DNA of 64,000 bases from DGNJ01 sp002388905 (GCA_036843405.1 DAITSJ010000012.1:1-64000); one strand, 5' to 3'; shown: positions 1-11,403, numbered from the stretch's first letter. Translations and numbers: made by a program. Notes: a model not told the origin generated them from the letters alone.

Positions 1-297
1 CTTCCGTTGACAGAGCAAAGAATGTGTTACCTAATTAACCGCATGGCCCACTAGCCGGTGCCGCCTCTGGAAAGCAGCTAAACTCGGCGATAATCACCAA
101 TTTTAACAATATTCAGATTTACCCTCATGGTGCCGAGGAGTTCCAGAGGCAGGCGACGAAGTGTGCCAAGCGGGCCTTCAGCGGCCTGCCACCGGCCTTT
201 TCTGTTCTGCCGGCCGTCGATATTTTTCATCTTTGCCTGAAATGGTGCTTAACTTACCTATTCGCGAATGACCCGGGCCATCGGTGGCAGGGTGCTT
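1..297. other. Leading non-coding stretch
   Basis: No convincing gene is visible here. An open frame on the minus strand that runs on through the hydrolase gene is read as a shadow. A TTGACA hexamer lies at 7-12 with CCTAAT 17 bases downstream at 30-35. This is at best a weak sigma-70 candidate, too far from the first gene to assign. Confidence 0.4.
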
Positions 298-1158
298 ATG
301 GCAAAGCAAGCTGGTTATGGCAAAAAAGTACCACCGGGTATCCATATTCACGCGCTTCGTGTGGGGGACTACCAGGTACGGCTTGCCGATACCTGTGACC
401 GGCAAAACCCGAGCCCTACGTTGATGATTTTTAACGGGCTGGGCGTCAACCTGGAAATCCTGTTTCCCCTGATGCAGTCTCTCGGCGCCGTGGACTGCGT
501 GACTTTCGATATACCGGGCGTAGGGGGCTCCGAAGAACCGGTTTTTCCTGTCCAGGTTTTCGGGTTGACGGGTTTGGCCCGGGACATTGCCGATTATTAC
601 CGGCTGCAAACCCTTGCTGTCATGGGAATTTCCTGGGGGTGCTGCCTGGCCACCGAGTTTGCCTGGCGATACCCGGGGCGATGTACGCAGCTTATCCTTG
701 CCTCCGGATCGGCGGGGGTCTTTGCTATTCCCCGTAGTCTCGGCAGTCTCCTGGAATTGGCCAACCCTCGCCGCTACATGGATAAAGACTATCTTCGGCG
801 TCGCGCCCCGGCCCTTTATGGCGGGCGATTTCTGACGGATCCCGCCTTGATCGAGGAATACCTGGCACTGTTGAGCGAGCATCGTTCCCCGATGACCTAC
901 TACCGGCAGCTCTGTTCTATTGGCGGCTGGACCAGTGTTCCCTGGCTTTCCCGGATCTCGCAACCTACGTTGATTCTGGCCGGTCGGGACGACAGGATGC
1001 TGTCCCCGCTCAACGCCAGGTTGTTGCATGAATGGATTACTCACAGTCAGGTGGAACTGCTGGACGACGGCCATCTTTTCTTTTTCTCGTCGCCGGCCGA
1101 GACGGCAGCCCTTATTACCGAATTTCTGTGCCGGGACAATATCTCACTTCCAGGTTAG
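298..1158 (+). CDS. phaZ: Alpha/beta hydrolase, intracellular PHA depolymerase (PhaZ)-like
   Basis: This 286-residue protein has an alpha/beta-hydrolase fold. The nucleophile elbow is GISWG. The downstream acid lies in LAGRDDR and the catalytic His in DDGHLFFF near the C terminus. The segments DIPGVGGS, ALYGGRF and the GLGVNLE block resemble medium-chain-length polyhydroxyalkanoate depolymerases, which release hydroxy fatty acids from intracellular granules. No signal peptide is visible. The ATG at 298 is preceded by CAGGG; the upstream in-frame ATG at 268 has no evident ribosome site. No PHA synthase or phasin gene lies nearby, so a different ester substrate remains possible. Confidence 0.72.
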   Translation: MAKQAGYGKKVPPGIHIHALRVGDYQVRLADTCDRQNPSPTLMIFNGLGVNLEILFPLMQSLGAVDCVTFDIPGVGGSEEPVFPVQVFGLTGLARDIADYYRLQTLAVMGISWGCCLATEFAWRYPGRCTQLILASGSAGVFAIPRSLGSLLELANPRRYMDKDYLRRRAPALYGGRFLTDPALIEEYLALLSEHRSPMTYYRQLCSIGGWTSVPWLSRISQPTLILAGRDDRMLSPLNARLLHEWITHSQVELLDDGHLFFFSSPAETAALITEFLCRDNISLPG

Positions 1159-1345
1159 GGCTGCTCTGAGATCTTCGGACCAGGCCGTCGTAGCGGAATC
1201 GCTGCCCGGAAAAACCTACCGTGACACGTATAAGCTGGATTAAAAGAATCAATCTTGCTGATAGAGCAATAAAATAGCACCGTTGCTCCTCCCCATGCTA
1301 TCTTCAATCAGTACGTTTTTCATACTCATAAGGGAGTTAGCTGCA

Positions 1346-3604
<2,259 letters not shown>

Positions 3605-3661
3605 GCGCGGCTGCCCGGTCCCGGTCTAAAGGCCGGCCCGGGTTGACGGCTCAAGCTTTGA

Positions 3662-3692
3662 AACGGCGGCGTTGGATACGCCGCCGTTTTTT
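3662..3692 (+). terminator. Rho-independent terminator after katG
   Basis: An 11-bp perfect stem (AACGGCGGCGT with ACGCCGCCGTT), a 5-base loop and a run of six T form a textbook intrinsic terminator 57 bases beyond the katG stop. It also separates katG from the convergent glutathione transferase gene. Confidence 0.93.
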
Positions 3693-3787
3693 GTTGACGC
3701 CCCCAACAGCGGCCAGTTATCCGGGGGTTGCGGTTCGGTAGTGCGTTTTCTGTCGATTCGTCTATAAAGTCGCAAACCCCGGCGGGG

Positions 3788-4435
3788 TCATACGCCGTGC
3801 AGAAACAGGCGCTCGACACCTTCGTCTTTCACAGCTTTGACCACCGCCGGCCGCCGGGCGACCCGGGACCGGTGCGCCCAGACATGGGGTATCTTTTCCG
3901 GGTCGCCCCGGTCGCCCATATTGAGGTAGGAAGCGAAAACATAAAGGTAGATATCAGAACTGGTGTAGTGGTCGCCGTGGACCCAGCGCCTGCCATCGGA
4001 AAGAAGGTCCTCGATATATTGGAAATAATGGTCCGACATCTCCGGCACCTTGGCCTTGAGGGCCGCGTGGGCATCCTCGCCATCGGCATAGACCTCCGGC
4101 CGGGAAATCTGCCGGAAGAGCACGTGGATGGTGGTGGCCATATAGAGGTGGAAGGACTGTACCTGGGCGAATTCGAAGGCATCGCCCACCGGGGCCAGGC
4201 CGGCGTCGGGGTAAGTCAGGGCAAGATAGCCGAGAATGGCGGGAATCTCGGTAATAACGCCCCGGTCCACTGCCAGGGCCGGGACCCGGCCCTTGGGATT
4301 GATGGCCAGGTACTCCGGAGATAGTTGTTCGCCGGTGGCGAAATCCACCGTGACGGTTTCATAGGGTTTGCCGATTTCCTCCAGGGCGATGTGGGGAATC
4401 AGGGAACAGGCTCCGGGGTAGAGAAAGAGTTTCAT
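3788..4435 (-). CDS. Glutathione S-transferase family protein
   Basis: This 215-residue cytosolic protein has the two-domain GST layout. An N-terminal thioredoxin-like domain starts MKLFLYPGACS, with the Cys typical of beta-class enzymes at residue 10. It is followed by the cis-Pro region GRVPAL and the glutathione-binding ITEIPAILGYL. The all-helical C-terminal domain begins near residue 85 and contains the TSSDIYLYV N-capping box. Such enzymes conjugate or reduce electrophiles with glutathione. It lies 72 bases downstream of the luciferase-like oxidoreductase on the same strand and is probably cotranscribed with it, perhaps in detoxification of a shared substrate. Confidence 0.88.
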   Translation of the reverse strand: MKLFLYPGACSLIPHIALEEIGKPYETVTVDFATGEQLSPEYLAINPKGRVPALAVDRGVITEIPAILGYLALTYPDAGLAPVGDAFEFAQVQSFHLYMATTIHVLFRQISRPEVYADGEDAHAALKAKVPEMSDHYFQYIEDLLSDGRRWVHGDHYTSSDIYLYVFASYLNMGDRGDPEKIPHVWAHRSRVARRPAVVKAVKDEGVERLFLHGV

Positions 4436-4507
4436 TGAGTGTGCTCCGGCATCATGGCCCGCGGCTTGGGGAGGTGGCCGCTGCCGTCAATGACAGCGGC
4501 CCTTCGC

Positions 4508-5395
4508 TCAGGGGAGGTAGTCTTTTGCCAGTTTTTCGATGACCCGGCGGGCATCATCCACCGAGGCCACCGTGGGCAGGCTGATGGCAATACGGTCCGC
4601 GCCGGCTTCCTGGTAGGGGCCCAGGCATTCCGGGCCGGCGTCCGCGCCGAGGATGACATTGACGCTGAAGTCCACATCACCGCGCCCCGCTTCTTCGGCG
4701 TAGGCCCTGATTTTTTCGTAGCCCTGCTTCATGTGTTCCGGACCGCTCAGGGACTGATCCATGAACGGAAACAGGTTGAGGTCCGGGTAGGCGGGAAGCC
4801 AGCCATTACAATGGTTGGCGATACGCTTTAGAACAGTGTCCGTGTACCCGCCCAGCCAGATGGGCGGGTGTGGCTTGTTGACCGGGCGGGGACCGAGCCG
4901 GGTGGGTGGAAAATCGAAGAAATCCCCCTTGAAACTGAACTCGTCCTCTGTCCACAAGCCTTTCATCACCTGGATGCTCTCCATGGTATAGCCCCAGCGC
5001 CTGGAGAAGCTCCCCCCGGACAGTTCGATCTCCAACTGGCTGGCGCCGCCGGTTCCCAGACCCATAAAAAAACGTCCGTCGCTGAACTGGTCGATGGTGG
5101 CGGCCTGCTTGGCCACATGGACCGGGTGGAGCATGGGCATGACCAGCACGCCGGTGCCGATTTCCAGGGTCTTGGTGAGGGTCAGTGCCCGGGCGGCACC
5201 GATGAGCGGGTCTTGGTACAGGGGAACGCCAAAGTGGGGTGGTTTAACCGGTTCTTCCAGGGGGCGAATAGTGTGGTGGCCGTAACTGACCCACTCGAAA
5301 CCACATTCCTCGGCAATTTGGCAAACTGCGCCCATGTCGACATCCGGCGTGGGATGGCCCGGGTCTTCAAAAGGCCTGCTGAGTCCTATTTTCAT
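4508..5395 (-). CDS. LLM-class (luciferase-like) flavin oxidoreductase
   Basis: This 295-residue protein has the bacterial-luciferase TIM-barrel fold that uses FMN or F420. It opens MKIGLSRPFE and contains the conserved segments IGTGVLVMPMLHP, LGTGGASQLE and PPIWLGGYT typical of LLM-class monooxygenases. The ATG at 5395 is preceded by GAGGAG; an upstream in-frame start would add 11 residues but has weaker support. It is followed by the GST gene in an apparent two-gene operon. Similar proteins are often annotated F420-dependent, but in a gammaproteobacterium FMN is the more likely cofactor. The substrate is not predictable. Confidence 0.85.
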   Translation of the reverse strand: MKIGLSRPFEDPGHPTPDVDMGAVCQIAEECGFEWVSYGHHTIRPLEEPVKPPHFGVPLYQDPLIGAARALTLTKTLEIGTGVLVMPMLHPVHVAKQAATIDQFSDGRFFMGLGTGGASQLEIELSGGSFSRRWGYTMESIQVMKGLWTEDEFSFKGDFFDFPPTRLGPRPVNKPHPPIWLGGYTDTVLKRIANHCNGWLPAYPDLNLFPFMDQSLSGPEHMKQGYEKIRAYAEEAGRGDVDFSVNVILGADAGPECLGPYQEAGADRIAISLPTVASVDDARRVIEKLAKDYLP

Positions 5396-5627
5396 TGCAA
5401 TCTCCTCGTTATCTGCTTGTTGGGTCAACCTGTTTTAATCCGTTTGGACAACCGGGAGCGGTTTATCTTACCTGAAGCCCTCTGATTTGACAGGCTCGGG
5501 TATGGTGTGTGCGAGGCGTCGGGTCAAAACCCTGCCCATGCGCCTGTGGTAGCCGTTGCGGGGCAGACAGGGCAGGCAAGTCCGACTAGAATGATCCCGA
5601 CAATCACTTCAAGTGGACGGGTAAAAA

Positions 5628-6029
5628 ATGACTAGATGGATTCACCTTTTTATTCTGGCCCTGTTTGCCGTCGCAGCCCCGACTCTGGCCCAGGATCTGG
5701 AAACCGAATGGATTGAACCGGTGGAGGGTTACCAGGAACAGGGCCTCGGTGCCGAAGTCCGGGCCATCGACGAGATCCCGGGCGAGGAGGGCAGCCGTAT
5801 TACCCTGGCTATCCCCAAATCCGCCATTCCCCAGGGCACATCCATGGAGGAGATTGTCGTGCTTGGGCGCAAGCTGGAATCGGACAAGACCGAACCCGTT
5901 CTGAAAATGCGCCACGAGTGGGTTGCCGATTACGACGACGATTACTACGGGCTGCTGTTGTATCTGGGCGAGAAGAGCAATCTGCCCATCCGGCTCTATC
6001 TGGATAGCGATACCGATCCGCTCCGCTGA
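5628..6029 (+). CDS. Small secreted protein of unknown function
   Basis: This 133-residue protein has a clear Sec signal peptide (MTRWIH, a hydrophobic LFILALFAVAAP core, cleavage near TLAQ). The mature part is acidic, with no domain I recognise. The stretch DYDDDYYGLLLYLGE near the C terminus and the regular beta-type pattern suggest a compact periplasmic fold. The stop codon lies four bases before the GTG of the CYTH gene, so the two are probably cotranscribed. Nothing in the sequence reveals its role. Confidence 0.7.
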   Translation: MTRWIHLFILALFAVAAPTLAQDLETEWIEPVEGYQEQGLGAEVRAIDEIPGEEGSRITLAIPKSAIPQGTSMEEIVVLGRKLESDKTEPVLKMRHEWVADYDDDYYGLLLYLGEKSNLPIRLYLDSDTDPLR

Positions 6030-6033
6030 TTCC

Positions 6034-6504
6034 GTGGCCCGGGAAATCGAGCGAAAATTCCTGGTGTGTGGCGAGGGCTGGCGTGCCGGCAAGTCTCAGG
6101 TTTACCGCCAGGGCTATTTATCCACGGACAACGAGCGGACGGTGCGGGTGCGAACCGCCGGTGAGCGGGCCTTCCTGACGGTGAAGGGGGTCACCCGTGG
6201 TGCGACCCGGGCGGAGTTCGACTACCAGATACCCGCCGATGACGCCCGGGAGATGCTCGATACCCTCTGCCTGCGCCCCCTGATCGAAAAAAAACGTTAT
6301 CTTGTCGAGTACGACGGCCTGACCTGGGAGGTTGACGAGTTTTTGGGTGACAACCACGGTTTGATCCTGGCCGAGATCGAACTCGACAGTGAAGATCAGG
6401 TCTTCAAATGTCCCGACTGGGTGGGTTCCGAGGTCACCGGGGATTCACGCTATTACAACGCCAGTCTGGTGGCCCACCCCTACAGTGAATGGCGCGACGA
6501 CTGA
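6034..6504 (+). CDS. CYTH domain protein (class IV adenylate cyclase / inorganic triphosphatase type)
   Basis: This 156-residue protein consists of a single CYTH domain. It opens with the signature EIERKFL (the ExExK metal and phosphate-binding motif). Alternating charged beta strands follow (TVRVRT, AFLTVKG, EIELDS), forming the triphosphate tunnel, and end with the SRYYNASL segment. Short bacterial CYTH proteins of this size hydrolyse inorganic triphosphate or act as adenylate cyclases; length and motifs favour triphosphatase. The start is inferred as GTG at 6034, because the ExExK motif must lie near the N terminus and the frame upstream overlaps the preceding gene. It is coupled to the secreted protein upstream. 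Confidence 0.85.
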   Translation: MAREIERKFLVCGEGWRAGKSQVYRQGYLSTDNERTVRVRTAGERAFLTVKGVTRGATRAEFDYQIPADDAREMLDTLCLRPLIEKKRYLVEYDGLTWEVDEFLGDNHGLILAEIELDSEDQVFKCPDWVGSEVTGDSRYYNASLVAHPYSEWRDD

Positions 6505-6665
6505 CCGGATCCCGGTATTGTCAACCTGATGGGGCTTATGCTGGAGGAGGTTGCCGGCACACGTCGTCAATGCATCCCTGTTGACGATAGTCTTTTCGAT
6601 GGCAGTTCCGCTATCTCCCCCGGCACAGAACCGGCATTTCAGAGTGGGCCGGTGCGATTTCCGGG

Positions 6666-7487
6666 CTAGGAATTTCCGATAATTTCGCTGTCCGCCGTCG
6701 CCGGATAGATACCCAGTGGCATGTCCTGGATTACCGACCCGAAATAATAGGCGTTGCCGCCGCTTTTCAAGTGACGGGTGTGGCGAACCGGGTAGCCACC
6801 GGTTTCCAGGCGCTGGCGGATGGCCTCCACATCGTCCACCATGAACTGTATGGCGGCCAGGGGGTGATGGAACTGCGCCGACAAGTCGGGATTCGGCCCC
6901 TCGATCAGCCTGACCCGGTGGGGACCGACCAGGGCCTTATTCCCCAATCCGCCGGGATCGGTTTCCACGAAGGTCATGCCGAAAAGATGTGTCAGGTCGG
7001 CCGCCACTTGCTCCAGGTCGTCCACCACCAGATCGACGCAGCCGATTTTGGGGGTGGACGCATCGTCCAGTTCGCGAAAAGGGCCATCGACGCGCATCTG
7101 GGTTTCGTTGTCGCCGGCGGTGCAGACCATCAGCGGTATATCGTGGAAGTCGCGCCCGAACAGGTATTCCCAGGCATCCGGGCCGGGCAGGTAATTGTTG
7201 ACGACGGGCTCATAGCCCGCTGCCTGGAATTTCTCTCTCACCGCCTCCGCGTCAGCCACGTCGATGGCCACCTCGATGAGCCGGCCGCCAGCCGCGAACG
7301 GCACGTGTTCATGGGTCTGGATCGGTTCCAGTCCGTGTTCGCCGAAGGTCACCGAAATGCTGTCGAACTCCGCATCCAGGGAGGGCACGACAAAGGAGAG
7401 GCCGAGCAATTCCCCGGCTTCGCGGGTGAAAGTAGCCATATCGTCGACATTGATGGCGATTCGGCAGAATTTTGGTGTCGTTCCCAT
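6666..7487 (-). CDS. Two-domain VOC (glyoxalase/dioxygenase-superfamily) protein
   Basis: This 273-residue protein is built of two tandem vicinal-oxygen-chelate modules, roughly residues 5-130 and 145-265. Each shows the beta-alpha-beta-beta-beta pattern (opening CRIAINVDDMATFT and GCVDLVVDDLEQVA). The VOC fold supports glyoxalase, extradiol dioxygenase and epimerase reactions. The metal ligands expected of active members (His or Glu at the first and last strands) are not convincingly present in either module, so activity is uncertain. GAGGA lies just upstream of the ATG. It is divergent from the secreted propeller gene at 7591. Confidence 0.78.
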   Translation of the reverse strand: MGTTPKFCRIAINVDDMATFTREAGELLGLSFVVPSLDAEFDSISVTFGEHGLEPIQTHEHVPFAAGGRLIEVAIDVADAEAVREKFQAAGYEPVVNNYLPGPDAWEYLFGRDFHDIPLMVCTAGDNETQMRVDGPFRELDDASTPKIGCVDLVVDDLEQVAADLTHLFGMTFVETDPGGLGNKALVGPHRVRLIEGPNPDLSAQFHHPLAAIQFMVDDVEAIRQRLETGGYPVRHTRHLKSGGNAYYFGSVIQDMPLGIYPATADSEIIGNS

Positions 7488-7590
7488 GGAAAATCCTCAG
7501 GTGTTTATGTTTTAGTGGAAAATCATACATGATCGTATTGTTGCTCGCAGCAATTATAAAGCAGTTGTCTTAATCTTGGGAGGGTCGTTG

Positions 7591-8691
7591 ATGCCGCGGG
7601 AAGATTGGCTTTGTCGCATTGTAACCACCGGGTTTCTCCTGGCGATCCAGTGCGCGGCACTGGCGGGAGGGGGAGCGCGGGTCCTGGAGGCGCCGAATAT
7701 CGAGGATATGGCGGCGCTGCCTGACACCCGGTGGGTCGTCGGCAGTGGCATGTCGGTGGGCGAGCGCCAGCCGGGCGCGCTCTATGGTATCCACCCCGAT
7801 GGCGATGTGGTGGCGATCTACCCCCATGACCGGCCGTCTGAAGGCAGGTCGACGGCCTCCTCGATGAACTGCCCTGGCGAAGTGCCCGTCGCCACGTTCC
7901 AGCCCCATGGGCTTGCCCGACACCTGGACGAGGGCACGGCCACTCTCTACGTGGTCAATCACGGCGCACGGGAATCCGTGGAAATATTCTCGCTCTCCGG
8001 CGGGGATGGCACCCGGCCGCCGACAGCGCAGTGGCGGGATTGTCTGCCTTTGCCGGACCACACTTCGGGCAACAGTGTTGCCGTTGCCGACGATGGCCGG
8101 ATTTTTGTCACCGCATCGGGCCGGGCATTCGCTGGGGAGTCACCCTCCGGAAAAGACAGCGAAGCGGGGATTCCGCCCAGTGGCGTGTTGGTTCGGGAGC
8201 CATCGGGTCAATGGTGGACAATTACTGTCGATGGCCTGGCGATGACCAATGGCATCGTCTGGGACGAACAGAGCGGCAATCTCTTTGTGGCGGACTGGTC
8301 GGGGGGTGCTGTCTGGCAAGTGGATCCGGACAATCCCGAACGGGCCCGCAAGGTGCCTCTTGGCTTTTTGGCCGACAACCTGCGCCGGGGTGCAGACGGG
8401 ATGATCTGGGTTGCCGGCCATGTGGCGTCCGTGCCCGCGGTCATGGAATGCTATTTGTCCGAGGACGCTCACTGCCCACTGGATTCGGTGGTGGCCGGGA
8501 TTGATCCCGGCGATTTGTCGGTGGTGTGCAGTCAGCGGATACCGGCGACGACGTTCCCGGCGGCGACAGTGGCCCTGCCCGTGGGGCAGTCCCTGTGGCT
8601 GGGCACTTTCCGGGGAGACAAGGTCCTTATGGCACCCCGGAACAGCAAAACGAACGCCGACGCCGGGCACTGTATCCGGATCCGGCCCTGA
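7591..8691 (+). CDS. Secreted SMP-30/gluconolactonase-like beta-propeller protein
   Basis: This 366-residue exported protein starts at ATG 7591, preceded by GGGAGG. Residues 1-30 form a Sec signal (LCRIVTTGFLLAIQCAALAG). The mature part has the strand-turn repeats of a six-bladed propeller, for example NSVAVADDGRIFVTASG and NGIVWDEQSGNLFVADWSG, as in SMP-30/lactonase and strictosidine-synthase-like families. Members act as lactonases or are non-enzymatic. The 3' end carries a short run of CCCTGA/CCCTGG hexamers spanning the stop codon. The function is not assigned beyond the fold. Confidence 0.65.
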   Translation: MPREDWLCRIVTTGFLLAIQCAALAGGGARVLEAPNIEDMAALPDTRWVVGSGMSVGERQPGALYGIHPDGDVVAIYPHDRPSEGRSTASSMNCPGEVPVATFQPHGLARHLDEGTATLYVVNHGARESVEIFSLSGGDGTRPPTAQWRDCLPLPDHTSGNSVAVADDGRIFVTASGRAFAGESPSGKDSEAGIPPSGVLVREPSGQWWTITVDGLAMTNGIVWDEQSGNLFVADWSGGAVWQVDPDNPERARKVPLGFLADNLRRGADGMIWVAGHVASVPAVMECYLSEDAHCPLDSVVAGIDPGDLSVVCSQRIPATTFPAATVALPVGQSLWLGTFRGDKVLMAPRNSKTNADAGHCIRIRP

Positions 8692-8785
8692 CCCTGGCCC
8701 TGGCCCTGAACAAAGTACCGCCATGGCAGTGGCTGGCACTCTGGAAATGGCCGGGTCTACCGACGTCTCAGCCATATTTTACCCG

Positions 8786-9835
8786 CTATACGGTAACCTT
8801 TACTCTTTTTTGGTATCCGGTGTCCACCGGCTGGTTGCTCCTGTGATCGAAGACCACGGCCCGGTCGTTTCGGGAATGGAAGCGGTAGTGGATATCGGCC
8901 CGGCCTGAATGCACATTCATCAGTTGCCAGCCGGTGCCTTCGCGCTCGTTGAAGGGGTCGTCCCGTGTCATGGGCACGGTCATCACCGGCAGGTGGCTGT
9001 TTTCCATGCTGTAGCTGCCGGGGTAGGGCCAGGGCCAGGCGGTGGCCATCATCGAATTGAAGGCAATGTTGCCGACCTGGTTGTATTGGATCTGGTGGAC
9101 GTGACCATAGATGACATTGACTTTCCTGAACGGCCTGAGGATTTCCTGCACTTGCTCCGCGTCATCGGTCCAGAAATTCCAGGCCCTGTGGATTTTCTGC
9201 AGCGGCGAGTGGGAGAGGACGACGATGGGCGTGTCCCGGCCGACCTTGTCAAGGTCCTGCTTCAGCCACAGGCGCTGTGTTTCGCCGACCATGAAAGGGG
9301 AGCCGTTGGGGTTGTCCAGCCCCGCCATTTCCAGCATGCGCCGCTGGGCTGTCGACCAGCGATTGAAGGTCCAGTCGTCATGGGTGAGGATGCTGTTGAG
9401 CACCACGAAGTGAACGCCCTTGTGATCGAAGCTGTAATGCTCGGGACCGAAAAGTTCACGCCAGTAATCGCCCAGATCCAGGTAATAGTCGTGCTCGCCC
9501 ATGACCATATGAGTCCTGTAGTTGAGCCCGGAAAGTATCTCGGCGCCGTGGTCCAGTTCCGGCCTGCTGCCCAGTTGTGCCAGGTCGCCGCCAAAAACCA
9601 CAAAATCCGGTTCCGGTTTGAGGCTGTTGGTCTCGGTTACCGCACGGATCAGTCCCTCGTCCCAGCTGCGGACAAATTGGTTGCCCCGGATGTGCTGGAT
9701 GTGGGCGTCGGAAATGTAGGCAAAGGTGAAATCCTCGCCATCGCCGGCAAAGGATAATTCCACCAGGCTGGAGGGAATAACGCCGGCGATCATGCCCAGG
9801 CCGGTGGTTTTTATAAAGTTTCTTCTGCTGGTCAT
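8786..9835 (-). CDS. Tat-exported calcineurin-like metallophosphoesterase
   Basis: This 349-residue protein begins MTSRRNFIKTTG, a twin-arginine signal (SRRNFIK) followed by a hydrophobic stretch, so it should be exported folded with its metals. The metallophosphoesterase motifs follow in order: SDAH, GGDLAQLG, GEHDY, LSHSPL and YGHVHQ. The usual GNHD Asn is replaced by Glu in GEHDY. AAGGGGG precedes the chosen ATG; an in-frame start at 9895 would put 20 residues before the Tat motif. Substrates could be nucleotides or phosphate esters in the periplasm. It lies 161 bases downstream of the next minus-strand gene. Confidence 0.88.
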   Translation of the reverse strand: MTSRRNFIKTTGLGMIAGVIPSSLVELSFAGDGEDFTFAYISDAHIQHIRGNQFVRSWDEGLIRAVTETNSLKPEPDFVVFGGDLAQLGSRPELDHGAEILSGLNYRTHMVMGEHDYYLDLGDYWRELFGPEHYSFDHKGVHFVVLNSILTHDDWTFNRWSTAQRRMLEMAGLDNPNGSPFMVGETQRLWLKQDLDKVGRDTPIVVLSHSPLQKIHRAWNFWTDDAEQVQEILRPFRKVNVIYGHVHQIQYNQVGNIAFNSMMATAWPWPYPGSYSMENSHLPVMTVPMTRDDPFNEREGTGWQLMNVHSGRADIHYRFHSRNDRAVVFDHRSNQPVDTGYQKRVKVTV

Positions 9836-9996
9836 TGCTTGCCCCCTTGGTGCCGGCAGGAACGTCGGATTCGTAGTGGTGGTTTTGCGGTTCAATACCT
9901 GTTGTTGTTCGGCTCGCGGTGTGCTGTGGATGCCGTGATTGCCAATGCCCGCATACCCGACGCAGAACGTTGGTTACGGCTGTCCGGCGGCCGCTT

Positions 9997-11403
9997 TCAG
10001 TCCCCGGCGTTGAAGCCGTACAGGCCCCGCTCCCTGATGGTTCTGGCGACCACTTCCGGTACCTGCTCCTGCCAGGTTTCGGCCCCCGTTGCGATTTGGT
10101 TGAGAACATCGGCGGCAAGGATGTGGAGAAAATCCTCGCGATAGTAGCTGGCGGGGAGCATGGCGTTGTTGGCGACAAGGAAGCGCAGCAAATGATTCAG
10201 CTCCGGCTGGATTTCCACATTGTCCAGGGAAACCAGTCGGCCGCCGATCTTTGCCGGATAGACGTAGACACGGGTGTTGTCTGAAAAAAGCTTGCCCATG
10301 GCTTCGAGAATACCCCCCTCGAGCCCATCGTAGAAGCGCGGGTCGAAAAGCTGGTCGAAGTCCAGGACGCTCAGGACAATGGCCAGGGTGTTCTGGGTGT
10401 AGCGCCGTATCCATGAACGCAACCGGAAGAAGCGCAGGTAGTCCGAGACCAGGACGTTGTAGCCCATGGCGGTAAGCAGGTCGACGCGGGTGAGGAAGCC
10501 CTGGTCGCCGCTTTCCTTGTCGGTGGCCAGTTCCGCCATGGTGATTTCGGCGACCGGGGTGACGTCTTCCTGGCCGATACCCTCCGTCTCTGTGAATTGG
10601 CGCAACGCGCCGGACATCATATCGGTATGGACCAGGGTGGGGGGTCGGAACGAGCCGCGCAGCACCAGCGTGTTTTTGCGCCGCAATTCCTCCCCGGGCA
10701 CCACCGGTGTGCCGCTGTCATCGAACATCACCGCCCGGCAACACCAGCTTCGTACCAGTTGGAGATTCATCAATCGCTGGTCCACTTCCTCGAAATAGGG
10801 CCCGGAAAACTGGATCAGGTCCACCTCGATACGGTCCCCCTCCAGGTTGTCCATCAGTCCCTCGATGAGCCACTGGGGTTTCAGGGGGTGGTAAAAAACG
10901 CCATACAGCAGGTTGACGCCCAGGATGCCCAGGGCCTCCGACTGCTGGCGGTTAGTATCGTCGAGCATGCGCACGTGCAGCGTGACCTGGCTGGCGGGCG
11001 CGCCGGGGTACATCTGCACCCGCACGCCCACCCAGCCGTGACATTCGCTGGTCTGGCGGTAGCTCCGGGCGGTGACCGTGGCGGCATAACTGAAGAAGGT
11101 GGTATTGCGGGACCGCCGGTGGGCGAGGCGTTCCAGAAGCAGGTCGTATTCGTGATCGAGCATCTGTTCGAGTCGGTCGCGGCTCACATAGCGCTCGGTC
11201 TTGCCGTAGATCTCGTCACTGATCTGCATGTCGTAGGCGGAGGCCGTTTTGGCGATGGTGCCCGCCGCCGCCCCGGCGGCGAAAAACTGGCGGGCCACTT
11301 CCTGGCCGGCGCCGATCTCGACAATGGTGCCGTATTTCTGCTCGTCGAGATTGATGGAAAGAGCCTTTTGTTCTGTGGAGAGGTGCTTGTCCCGCTGAAG
11401 CAT
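9997..11403 (-). CDS. Conserved-looking cytoplasmic protein of unknown function
   Basis: This 468-residue protein has no signal peptide and no motif that fixes a function. It opens MLQRDKHLSTEQ, then KYGTIVEIGAGQEVARQFF and an Ala/Gly-rich AAGAAAGTIAKTASAYDM segment. From memory this opening recurs in similar proteins from several phyla that carry inconsistent names (TonB receptor, nucleotidyltransferase). Nothing here supports those names. The ATG at 11403 has AAGG upstream; a longer frame to 11565 would run back into the DUF2520 gene. It is the last gene of the pdxJ run, 35 bases after the DUF2520 gene. Confidence 0.75.
   Translation of the reverse strand: MLQRDKHLSTEQKALSINLDEQKYGTIVEIGAGQEVARQFFAAGAAAGTIAKTASAYDMQISDEIYGKTERYVSRDRLEQMLDHEYDLLLERLAHRRSRNTTFFSYAATVTARSYRQTSECHGWVGVRVQMYPGAPASQVTLHVRMLDDTNRQQSEALGILGVNLLYGVFYHPLKPQWLIEGLMDNLEGDRIEVDLIQFSGPYFEEVDQRLMNLQLVRSWCCRAVMFDDSGTPVVPGEELRRKNTLVLRGSFRPPTLVHTDMMSGALRQFTETEGIGQEDVTPVAEITMAELATDKESGDQGFLTRVDLLTAMGYNVLVSDYLRFFRLRSWIRRYTQNTLAIVLSVLDFDQLFDPRFYDGLEGGILEAMGKLFSDNTRVYVYPAKIGGRLVSLDNVEIQPELNHLLRFLVANNAMLPASYYREDFLHILAADVLNQIATGAETWQEQVPEVVARTIRERGLYGFNAGD

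Noticed and set aside
178..1074. Long minus-strand open frame over the PHA-depolymerase-like gene
   Set aside because: Low-complexity, Arg/Gly/Pro-rich translation with no domain; it is antisense to a gene with clear hydrolase motifs.
8684..8709. CCCTGA/CCCTGG hexamer run as a variable repeat
   Set aside because: Only about four imperfect units at the end of a gene; too short to argue for phase variation.
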